This document shows, piece after piece, positions 1 through 9,454 of a stretch of 64,000 nt of DNA (positions are counted from its first letter, which is position 1; every line of letters starts with the position of its first letter). The notes beneath the pieces were generated by a model. That model did not search any database, was not told the origin of the DNA, and saw nothing but the letters and a program-made list of their open reading frames with translations. The translations under genes were made by a program, and so were the position numbers. Location of the stretch: the NCBI RefSeq assembly GCF_947242115.1, contig NC_074728.1:16005542-16069541 (forward strand). The letters run 5' to 3'. Origin of the DNA: Biomphalaria glabrata (lineage: Eukaryota; Mollusca; Gastropoda; Planorbidae).

Positions 1-363
1 GAAATACATTATATCTCTCTCATTATAGACCTCTACCAGAGAAATACATTATATCTCTCTCATTACAGACCTCTACCAGAGAAATACATTATATCTCTCA
101 TTACAGACCTCTACCAGAGAAATACATTATATCTCTCTCATTACAGACCTCCAGAGAAATACATTATATCTCTCATTACAGACCTCTACCAGAGAAATAC
201 ATTATATCTCTCATTACAGACCTCTACCAGAGAAATACATTATATCTCTCATTACAGACCTCTACCAGAGAAATACATTATATCTCTCTCATTACAGACC
301 TCTACCAGAGAAATACATTATATCTCTCATTACAGACCTCTACCAGAGAAATACATTATATCT
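1..363 (+). repeat. 38-40 bp minisatellite made of a 3' splice site
   Basis: About nine head-to-tail copies of a 38-40 bp unit. Each unit joins a pyrimidine-rich acceptor (CTCTCATTACAG) to the sequence ACCTCTACCAGAG plus AAATACATTATATCT. The last copy runs straight into the LRAT exon at 336, so the unit is that exon's first 28 bases plus the last 12 bases of the preceding intron. Unit length varies (40, 38 and one shorter copy), and the first visible copy has ATAG instead of ACAG. The array continues off the left edge. Confidence 0.93.
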
Positions 364-465
364 AACGCAATGAGCAAACTTGGTGCCGAAGGATATCATT
401 TGATTTTCTTAAACTGTGAACACTTCGTTACCTGGTGCAGATAGGGCAAGGCGAAAAGTAGTCAG
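336..465 (+). CDS. LRAT gene: exon with catalytic NCEHF motif
   Basis: Acceptor CTCATTACAG ends at 335 and donor CAG|GTTAGA follows 465. The phase is 2 in and 0 out. Catalytic Cys codon is TGT 415..417. An in-frame TAG (442..444) follows WCR at the position of the conserved Tyr, and the frame then continues with GKAKSSQ, as expected for the family. Confidence 0.85.
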
Positions 466-3400
466 GTTAGAGTCCAAAGTGCTTTCAGTAATAGAAGCAG
501 GTCGGCAATGGGAAATGTTGATAGTTGATGTAAAGGAAAAACCCCACTACCGCAGGATAAGTTGATTAAATATAGTCTTCAGGGCATTAGTCACATGGGA
601 TTATCAAATATAGTGAGTCACAGGACATTAGTGAAATGTTGATCAAATATAGAGGGTACACAGGATATTATTGACATGTTGATTAAATATAGTCTTCATT
701 AGATTCTATATCTATCTAATATATGGCCTCCTTCAGTCGCAAAGCGAAAATGGATTATCTCACAGACATGAGACGAATGCCTGGTCATTGGCTGTGATCG
801 CCCACGCTGCATGAGCAGCCCCCCCCCCCCTTTTCCCACCACACAGCTGATCTATCCAAAGGAACAGCAAGTGCCAAAACAGTTTGGGGTCAGCGGCTTC
901 ATGCTGATGGAGAGAGACTACATGACATTATTGTCAGGTTGATAAATGATAACTAGTTTACAGAACATTAGTGACATGCTGACTAAATATAAGGAGTCCG
1001 TCTGGTGTCTTGTGAACAAGGAAATATTGTTTACCTAGTCTCTTATTGTGTAGGACAAAACTTCAACTCTGCACTTAAACCAAAGTGTTTAGACAAAACA
1101 ATATTTATTTTGGATACATTGGTATCAGTTAATAGTCTGTCCTCTTGAATCTATGGTCTGTCTTCTTGAATGTATCAGTTGATGGTCTGTCCTCTTAAAT
1201 GTATCAGTTGATGGTCTGTCCTCTTGAATGTATCAGTTGATGGTCTGTCCTCTTGAATGTATCAGTTAATGGTCTGTTTTCTTGAATGTATCAGTTGATG
1301 GTCTGTTTTCTTGAATGTATCAGTTAATGGTCTGTTTTCTTGAATGTATCAGTTGATGGTCTGTCCTCTTAAATGTATCAGTTGATGGTCTGTCCTCTTG
1401 AATGTATCAGTTAATGGTCTGTCCTCTTGAATGTATCAGTTAATGGTTGTGACCTAAAAATAGGATAGGTCATAAGACCAGTGACCTGTACTGTACTAGC
1501 AAGTTAGTCCAGTGGTACTTTGTGGTCCCAATTATTTTATCTAGGCTAATAACTATAGCCTCTAGATGTATAATACTACCGAGACAAACAAATAATAATT
1601 CTGAGATTTCAGTTACAACAAAAAAAAGGAGTTTATTTACAAACAAAAGGAAAAGATCATGAAAAATATAAATTGCAATAAAGGCTCACCAACAGAAAAT
1701 GACATAATGAAACTAAGCAAAGTAGCAAGACAGTTTCAGGTCAATATAATGAAAGGACCACCATCATAGAGGCACAATAATGTCTTATGCCGAAAAACCA
1801 AAAAGATGGTTTATAATAATACCATACATGCATTAACAATGAAATGACGTCATTCATGAGACATTTTATGTCAAAAACCAAAGCGAGGGTTTACATTAGT
1901 TTACAATAATATCATACATACATTAACTATGAAATGACGTCATTCATGAGACACACTACTGCCTCGTATCTAAACAAAATATGTCTTTCAAAAAAAAACA
2001 TACAGAAGAGGATAAGAGACTAAGTAGACCTATACCATTTACATACATCAATTTAGTACTAACAACTTGACAAAATCTACTTAGCTCATTATCGAAATAC
2101 TCTTCCCACAACAGTGGCACACTCCTCTTGAGTAACACAACAATAGTACAACACAAGGATGAGTTAAACAGTATATAGATTTAATTCAAAATACACTGGT
2201 CAGTTGAAAGGCTCAAGAGAGAGTGGCGATCGTAAACAATTGACAGGGACTTAAATCAAGTAATAAAGGGGGCTAACTCTAATAAATAAAATAAAGGTAG
2301 CCACCCTTATTGTCCCTCTTGTCACCCTTATTGTCCCTCTTGAATGTATCAGTTGATGGTCTGTCCTCTTGAATGTATCAGTTGATGGTCTGTCCACTTG
2401 AATGTATCAGTTAATGGTCTGTTTTCTAGAATGTATCAGTTGATGGTCTGTTTTCTTGAATGTATCAGTTAATGGTCTGTCCTCTTGAATGTATCAGTTA
2501 ATGGTCTGTTTTCTATAATGTATCAGTTGATGGTCTGTTTTCTTGAATGTATCAGTTAATAGTCTGTCCTCTTGAATCTATGGTCTGTCCTCTTGAATGT
2601 ATCAGTTGATGGTCTGTTTTCTTGAATGTATCAGTTAATGGTCTGTTTTCTAGAATGTATCAGTTAATGGTCTGTTTTCTTGAATGCATCAGATGATGGT
2701 CTGTTTTCTTGAATGTATCAGTTGATGGTCTGTTTTCTTGAATGTATCAGTTAATGGTCTGTTTTCTTGAATGTATCAGTTAATGGTCTGTTTTCTAGAA
2801 TGTATCAGTTGATGGTCTGTTTTCTTGAATGTATCAGTTAATAGTCTGTCCTCTTGAATCTATGGTCTGTCCTCTTGAATGTATCAGTTGATGGTCTGTC
2901 CTCTTGAATGTATCAGTTAATGGTCTGTTTTCTTGAATGTATCACTTGATGGTCTGTCCTCTTGAATGTATCAGTTAATGGTCTGTTTTCTTGAATGTAT
3001 CAGTTAATGGTCTGTTTTCTTGAATGTATCAGTTAATGGTCTGTTTTCTAGAATGTATCAGTTAATGGTATGTCCTCTTGAATCTATGGTCTGTCCTCTT
3101 GAATGTATCAGTTGATGGTCTGTTTTCTTGAATGTATCAGTTAATGGTCTGTTTTCTAGAATGTATCAGTTAATGGTCTTTTTTCTAGAATGTATCAGTT
3201 AATGGTCTGTTTTCTAGAATGTATCAGTTGATGGTCTGTTTTCTTGAATGTATCAGTTGATGGTCTGTCCTCTTGAATGTATCAGTTAATGGTCTGTTTT
3301 CTAGAATGTATCAGTTTACGGTTGGTTCTCTAGAATGTATTTGAATCTGTCTGGACATAATTGTTCAAAGTAATCCATGCTTGTTTGTTGCTTGGTTACG

Positions 3401-5308
3401 TCAGGTTAAACATGTGACCAAAGTCTTAGGAAACTTTGGATCAAGTTTGAAAGACAAACTGAATGCTATAGCCAGTACTGCCCAAAACAAACAGGTACTT
3501 TATGTTCGCTAATTATTGGTTTGTAAATATTCTTTGTCAACAAACAAATATCATGATTTATTTTTATAGCAGGGTATTGAACTTTCAAACATAGTTTCAA
3601 AATGCTTACAATGATTTAAAAATCTAATGTTTCAACTTTGAGGTTTATTTCCTTTAAACCCTTATGTGTATTCGATTGATAACTGTAGGTTTATTTTATT
3701 TAAAACTCTAATGTCTATTTAATTAAAACACTTTTAAAACTCTAACGTTTTATTGACTTGATTATTATGTTTCGGACTTTCATTTTGAAATGAGGATAAT
3801 GTATTCATGTTTTATTGTTTAGCTACTAATGAGCTTAGTTTCCACACAGGAAAAAGACATTGTTTCCGGAGTGCTATCCCTGGGAGTAACGTTAGCTAAC
3901 AAAGGGAAAGACTACATTGAGAAGAATGAGGACGCTGATGTAAGAGACTGGTCACTTTCTGGAACAAAATCCAAAATTTTCTTTTCTCTCATTCTTAATA
4001 ATTAATGTGTAGGTTGGTGCAAGACTATGTAGTGAGCGTTGTGTGTAATGTGACATTTAATGACTATTTTCGATGTTCCTAATTCGTTGTATATCTCCCT
4101 GACTGGCCAAACCCTCAGGTCGGTTAATGACGAAAACATAAAATAGAAATAATAGAGTCACATCGGAAATAGGATCGAAAGATGTTCTTTATGAAGCTTG
4201 TGACTCTTTGTAAGAGAGATAACCTTGCTCTTAATAATGAAGGGATGATAAATAAAATTAGAATATTTTTTAAAACCGTGCCCCCCAAAAAAATAATTAA
4301 AAAATTCCGTTACGCCCATATAATTCACTCATATTATAGGAAATACTTGTTTAAAAGAATATAGACTACAATACTGGATCTAGTTAGAAACATGGTGTAG
4401 AAGATTTTAGCTTTTGCATATAGATCAAGACTACTGACCTATATAAATATTATACCAAGACTGGACATGGAGATCTCTTAACACTACACACAAATGCGGT
4501 AAACAACTTCAAAAAAGCTGAAACAAGGCGTTGTATTATAACGTAGTAATAAGAATTTATTTTTTTAAACCCTAACCTATGTAATATATGTTAATGTTTA
4601 GATCTAGATCTTTTTAAAAAAAAAATAATAGTGAAGTAATCGCAAGGTCTGAAAGGGTTTAGTCCGAGTAATCGAACATTAAAAATAAGATCACTTTCAT
4701 CTCATAATTATTATTGTGCAAATTTTAGATACATAATCGAGATCTATAAAGATGTAGGTCATCAATCTAATTAAATGTAAAATATAAGGACATAACATGC
4801 TTAAAATCAACAGACTTGAATTATTTAGATCTAGGATTTTAGAACGAGTCTCTCAACGGACACAGAAAATGGCTTTATCTCATAGAATTTTGTGAATAAA
4901 TAGTATAGATAGTAATATCTAAAAATGTAATATTTATCGATATCTAAATATAATAGCAACATCTAAATTAAGTGATGGTGACATATAAATCCATTAGATT
5001 GCGACATCTAAATCTCTGTTATTAATAGCCCATTCTATTTAAAATACCTAATAATGCCTAAACATAAATATACTTTTCTTAGAAAAGATCGATTTTCCTA
5101 GATTCTGGGGTTACTTCCCTTACAGCTTGAAAAAGAGTTACGTTTGTAACAATCTATATAAATATGTAATCAGCTAGTAATTTAATAAACAAATATATCC
5201 ACTACATGTCTCTGCATTTATTTTCAGCTGAAAACCTTGAAACAAAGAAAACAAAGCTCCAAATCTACTAAGAAGTCAAGAGACTTGGGAGAAGCCAAAA
5301 TAGACTAA
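336..5308 (+). CDS. LRAT/PLAAT-type acyltransferase gene, 3' part (4 exons)
   Basis: Exons are 336..465, 3405..3494, 3850..3939 and 5228..5308, ending in TAA. All three internal joins are phase 0 and all have AG/GT borders. The first exon encodes PLPEKYIISNAMSKLG and then NCEHFVTWCR. The family pattern is PLP..KI...A...LG, then NCEHF with the catalytic Cys, then RYG.A.S.QV. After a join to exon 2 the text reads GKAKSSQ-VKHVTKVLG, which fits the family. LRAT/PLAAT enzymes transfer acyl groups through a Cys thioester and often end in a hydrophobic segment; exon 3 here carries VSGVLSLGVTLA. The Lys-rich end (KTLKQRKQSSKSTKKS) is not something I recognise. Codon 442..444 is TAG where the family has Tyr. 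The 5' exons lie off the left edge. This could be a pseudogene, an allele or a base error. Confidence 0.8.
555..995. repeat. Degenerate ~47-bp repeat split by a ~230-bp block
   Basis: Copies carry the words GACATGTTGATTAAATATAG and CAGGACATTAGTG at 555..705 and again at about 935..995. The block between them (about 707..935) is different in composition, includes a C10 run, and may be an insertion. It lies in the first intron of the LRAT gene. Confidence 0.5.
1127..1448 (+). repeat. 29-bp minisatellite, left block
   Basis: Tandem copies of a 29-bp unit built from TATCAGTTGATGGTCTGT and CCTCTTGAATG, with GTTAATGG and TTTTCTTG variants. It lies inside the intron 466..3404. The same unit resumes at 2336. 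Confidence 0.92.
1449..2335. other. ~880-bp block interrupting the 29-bp minisatellite
   Basis: The 29-bp array stops after TTAATGGT and resumes at TGTCC..TCTTGAATG, close to the next base of the unit, so this block looks inserted. It begins TGTGACC and ends near TCTTGTCA, followed by a doubled CACCCTTATTGTCCCTCTTG. The TG...CA ends and short length would fit a solo LTR fossil, but I see no target duplication. No protein is recognisable in it. Confidence 0.45.
1811..1954. repeat. ~54-bp direct repeat, each copy with a TGACGTCA palindrome
   Basis: 1811..1863 and 1900..1954 are near-identical copies containing ATTAAC.ATGAAATGACG then TCATTCATGAGACA. Each has the perfect palindrome TGACGTCA (1845..1852 and 1935..1942), the consensus cAMP-response-element word. 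Regulatory function is not shown. Confidence 0.6.
2336..3345 (+). repeat. 29-bp minisatellite, right block
   Basis: About 34 units of the array described at 1127, with mixed CCTCTTG, TTTTCTTG and TTTTCTAG variants. Degenerate units such as CTTGAATCTATGG recur at intervals, which suggests higher-order duplication. It ends about 60 bp before the next LRAT exon. Confidence 0.92.
3405..3494 (+). CDS. LRAT gene: second visible exon
   Basis: Acceptor TTACGTCAG and donor CAG|GTACTT enclose exactly 30 codons: VKHVTKVLGNFG, then SSLKDKLNAIASTAQNKQ. The leading Val completes the family's S.QV motif. Confidence 0.75.
3850..3939 (+). CDS. LRAT gene: third visible exon
   Basis: Acceptor TTTCCACACAG and donor GAT|GTAAGA enclose 30 codons: EKDIVSGVLSLGVTLANKGK, then DYIEKNEDAD. 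A short hydrophobic stretch is followed by a charged end. Confidence 0.75.
5228..5308 (+). CDS. LRAT gene: terminal exon
   Basis: Acceptor TTATTTTCAG is followed by 26 codons and TAA: LKTLKQRKQSSKSTKKS then RDLGEAKID. The basic, Ser-rich tail has no hydrophobic anchor. Confidence 0.72.
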   Translation: MKTLKQRKQSSKSTKKSRDLGEAKID

Positions 5309-6922
5309 ATGATGTGCTTTCCAAGAAATGTAGGATTGTATTTGGGATCTGATTGGATATGTCAAAGTTACGTGCCAACTTTCATTGTCACAACTAAATC
5401 CAGACGTGATGTTGTTGTCCATAGATAGTTGATCTTTTTAGAAAGCGCTTAAAAATATGCATTCTTTAGGAAAGAGATCTAAATATTTCTTATCTATTAT
5501 TTAAGAAACTGTTTTCCAATTAGGCTTTTATTAACTAAATACCTGAAGTCAATGTTATGTTCAGCTTATATGCAAGTTTGTGTGTTTACCACACTATGTC
5601 AGCAGTAGACATTGTTATTTCAAAATCCGAAATGTATACACAAAATCTATATTATCTTATCTTATAAAATACAGATGAAACATATGTAGTAGTAGAAAAA
5701 TCTCAAAATTTGTTATATAAATTTCATTTCTTGACATATCCTTATTCATTAAATTTGTTAAAAAAATCTGTTTTGAGCTATTCAATTCTTGTTTTTTAAA
5801 CTTTTTTTTGACTGTTACAAAGTTTACAAATTGAATTGGAACGAATGGAAATACTCGTAGTTTCATGCCCATTGTAAATCTAATAGCGGCATCTAAATCT
5901 AAAACAGTCTAATATATGGCTGCATCTAGATCTTATAGATAATGGCATAAATAGTAGATGACGACATCTAAAATTAAATAATAGATGACGATATCTAAAT
6001 ATTATAGATAGTGATATCTGAAAATCTAATATTTATCGACATCTAAATCTAATAGATAACTATATCTAAATATAATAGCAACATCTAAATTTAATTGATG
6101 GTGACATAAGTCTATTAGATAGTGACATTTAAATCTAATAAGTCATCAACACCTATTAGATAGCGACATTTTCATATATTTTAGATAAAGAATCTCCAAG
6201 CAACACCCAAGCCGAATATTTAGTGACATCTAGATCTAATAGATAAAGCAACATTAAAACTAATAGATAAAGATACTGACATCTTAATATAAAAGCGACA
6301 TCTAAATCTAATAGATAGCCACATTTAACTCTAATAACGACATCTAAATCTAAATGCAAAATATAAATATAAAAGATAGCAACATCTAAATCCAATAGCG
6401 ACAACATACTATATAGTAGCTTTTAATCTATTAAATAGCAACATCTAAATCCTATAGTGACAACATACTATATAGTAGCTTTAAATCTATTAAATAGCGA
6501 CATCTTAATCTAATGGTACATATAAATCTAGTTGATCGCGACATCTAAATCTGAAGGATAGCGCATCTTAATGTAATAGCTACATATAAATCTAATATAT
6601 GATAACATCTTAATCCATTGATAGCGACATAATAATCTAATAAATAGAGACATTTAAAATCTATTAGATAGAGAAAGCTAAATGTAATGTTACATCTACA
6701 AATGTAATGGCGACATCTACAAATGTAATTGACAGTGACAAATAAATCTTATTGTTAGTGACATCTAAATATAATGAACAGCGACATGCAAATCTAAAAG
6801 TAATATTTAAATGTAAATGGAAAGCAACATCTAATTTTAATAGCTGCATCTAAATCTTATAGATAGGAACATCTGAATGACCTAGATAGCGACATTTAAA
6901 TAATAATAATAAGCAGCAACAT

Positions 6923-7045
6923 AAAAGTAAAGGCGGTTGGTCTTTGTGCTGGCCACATGACACCATCGTTAACTATAGGCCACAGAAACAGATGACCTTT
7001 ACATCATTTGCCTTATAGACGACAAGGTCTGAGAGGGGAACATCA
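6923..7045 (+). mobile_element. tRNA-headed SINE, 3' fragment
   Basis: Contains the family body AGTAAAGGCGGTTGGTC, GTGCTGGCCACATGACACC, CGTTAAC, CAGATGACCTTTACATCAT and the 3' end AAGGTCTGAGAGGGGAAC. The tRNA-like head is missing. It sits inside the degenerate array. Confidence 0.8.
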
Positions 7046-7505
7046 CATTAACATCTAAATGTACTTGATAATAGATATAAGAGATGAGGACATCTTAATC
7101 TAATCTAAGTATAAAACTAAATCTAATAGCGACATCAAAATGTAATAGACATCTTAATCTAGTAGATAGGGACATTTTAATATGTTAGATAAAGACATCT
7201 ATATTTAATAACGAAATCTAGATGTAATTAATTGCGACATTTAAATCTAATAGCGACGTTTACATGTAGTTGATAGCGACATTTAAATCTAATACATTGC
7301 GACATCTAAATCTTAAATATTTTTAATAAGTAAAAAATAATGAATTACGTTTTAGTTCAATCAACAGATAACCTTTGAACCATCGACATGTCAACAGACC
7401 AAACTACATTCTGATATTGCAAGATAATTGTGAACTCTATTAAATGTCAGTATTGGTTTCACATCTACTAAGATTTTTCACGAAAAAAGATGTAGCCAAT
7501 AGACC

Positions 7506-8075
7506 TATTTACAAAGCTTAAATCAACTCGCTCTGTCTTTCTGGTAAAAAAAAAATGTGTACTCGTTATTTCTCCGACACCCAATCTCAAATCAAGATCA
7601 AAATTTGCACAATTAACTCTTTATCTGACAAAACAAGAATCAATGAAAAAAAAAATTAACCGATTAGCTGATTAACTATTGGTAATTATTTTGTTTGGTA
7701 TCTAGAACAAGGGAAAGACATAGTACTTGACTGAAGTGGTGGTATAAGCTGAATTATTCCCTTTATAGGTCGCCGCTCTAAAATTAAACAATGTACAACT
7801 ATACAATCTTCTCTAGTCATAAGTAACTAACTAGCAGAGTGGTTAGAATGTCAGCCCTAGTAGGAATTCAGGTCATTCCCTCCCCCCTTTAAAAAAAAAA
7901 TAAATATTAAAACCCAATTTCTGTTTCATCCTTTCTTCCCCCTCCTCTATTTCCCCAACTGATCCAGACAAGTGATAGGATCAGAGCGTAGTGAGAAACC
8001 TAAAAGCATGTATAAGCGCTAAACAAAAAAAAAGGTAAAATATTATTTATTGCACAGATTTATTGTTGTTGGTCT
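7506..8075 (+). mobile_element. Non-autonomous dispersed element, ~570-bp family (copy 1)
   Basis: One of several copies in this window of a non-coding family. It starts near AAATCAACTCGCTCTGTC and passes through ACACCCAATCTCAAATCAAG, TGACTGAAGTGGTGG and ATCCAGACAAGTGATAGGAT. It ends near GCACAGATTTATTGTTGTTG. Other copies are at 16575, 47257 (partial), 48930, 50730, 56855, 59795 and 60385. The class is unknown; I cannot define clean ends or target duplications. Confidence 0.7.
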
Positions 8076-8356
8076 AGATCTATTTAATTAAAATACTGAT
8101 AAAATTTAATTGATACAATTACACTTCATATAAGTTATGTTTTTAAGTTTTTTTTTAGTTTTGTTTTTGTTAGTCATGGAGATCTTTTGTTGGAGCAGTA
8201 GATTCTGTTTCTTTTTGGTGACCTATATATTTATTTTCTAGTCACTGTGACGTAGTGGGTATCAGTTCTACGTAGACCTTGACCTTTCAAAAGCTAAAAA
8301 AGCTTGTTAATTGCTAGTCCCGTTAAAAATTATAATAAACTTTACACGTTTCAGTA

Positions 8357-8425
8357 AAAAAAAGTGTGTGTGTGTGTGTATGTTAGAGAGAGAGAGAGAG
8401 AGAGAAAGAGAGGGAGGGAGGGAGG

Positions 8426-8465
<40 letters not shown>
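8357..8465. repeat. Compound GT / GA / GGGA microsatellite
   Basis: (GT)n, then (GA)n with a (GGGA)n core, flanked by more (GA)n. Confidence 0.95.
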
Positions 8466-8468
<3 letters not shown>

Positions 8469-8871
8469 ATTGATAGGATTTTAATTATTGCTAAATCTAT
8501 TAGTCTTTGGAATCGAAAACAATGTCTTATTTGATGTCTATGGTCTTATTCTTTTACTTGACACCTTTGCGCAGCTAAAAGATTCTCTCTACAGACATGT
8601 TCTAAGCACCTAAATGCTCTTTCTGCACAAAACCGGAAGTTATTATTTTTAAATCTCTGTGAGCTTATCAAAAATTGCACCCTATTTTAACAATGTAAAT
8701 CTAGTAATTCCTATTGGTAACTAGAACATATTGAAAGCTGTCTTATTCAATGGAATAGAATGAAAGTTAGAGTACGCAGTTCAAATCCACTGTGCTAGTA
8801 TGGAGCTACACATTAGTAGGTTGTACTCTTATCATCATGTGGGTGCCTCAATCAATTTTTATTTTATTCTA

Positions 8872-9075
8872 GATCTAGTTATATATCTCAGTGAAGACTG
8901 GGATTATTTTGAATTTCGGGATTTTCAGGGCGCCCCTGAGTCCACCCAACTCTAATGGGTTGGGGAAACATAAAGGCGGTTGGTGGTTGTGCTGGCCACA
9001 TGACACACTGCTCGTTAACGTTGGCCGAAGAAACAGATGACCTTCACATCATCTACACTAGAGCTTGCAAGGCCT
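8872..9075 (+). mobile_element. tRNA-headed SINE, body
   Basis: Reads GTGAAGACTGGGATTATTTT, TTTCGGGATTTTCAGGGCGC, CCCTGAGTCCACCCAACTC, AAGGCGGTTGG, GCTGGCCACATGACAC, AACAGATGACCTTCACATCA. The head is missing and the 3' end is diverged. Confidence 0.8.
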
Positions 9076-9395
9076 AAAATAAATAATGGGTGTCTCTAAG
9101 TAGGCTATTTTAGGATTTAATATTGCCATAGAAGCTGTTATAACTCATGTTATAATCCAAAACAAGCTCAAACATTTCATTATTTAATGTTAACTAATTA
9201 AAAGTTCATTCCATTCTCTCTTATGTTTTGTATGTGTAATTATGTATTTTATGCGTAGAAATGTGAAATTTCCCAATAGGTTGAAAACAATTTGTCAGAT
9301 TGATAACGGAGTTTACTATTTTTTGTTTTCTTAACATCAATGCAATAATGTTCAATTAACTGCAGTTTTTACAATCTTTTTTTTTTCAACTTTAG

Positions 9396-9454
9396 GAAAA
9401 CAAAACTGAATTCTTCCATTTCTATTCTCCGACTATTTGTCTATTTATTACCAG
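9396..9454 (+). CDS. Gene 2: signal-like exon
   Basis: Acceptor after a T-rich tract (TTTCAACTTTAG) and donor CCAG|GTAGGT. Phase 2 in and 1 out, the same as the candidate first exon of the paralogue at 24581. Encodes KTKLNSSISILRLFVYLLP. Support is phase, hydrophobicity and parallel position only. Confidence 0.45.

Larger units (their letters stand above)
4905..7320. repeat. Degenerate GACATCTAAATCTAATAG array
   Basis: An ~18-23 bp unit around GACATCTAAATCTAATAG plus ATAG recurs loosely at 4905..5010 and then densely at 5866..7320. Divergence is high, so the array is old. The terminal LRAT exon sits in the gap between its two parts, and a SINE fragment lies inside it at 6923..7045. Short open frames on the minus strand here are only translated repeats. 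5309..5866 is AT-rich and shows no gene; TTATCTTATCTTAT at about 5649 resembles the tail of the LINE at 18223. Confidence 0.7.

Noticed and set aside
1-363. CRISPR-like regular repeats
   Set aside because: No spacers: the units are directly contiguous. The genome is eukaryotic.
1449-2335. Definite solo LTR call
   Set aside because: TG...CA-like ends but no target duplication and no second copy in the window.
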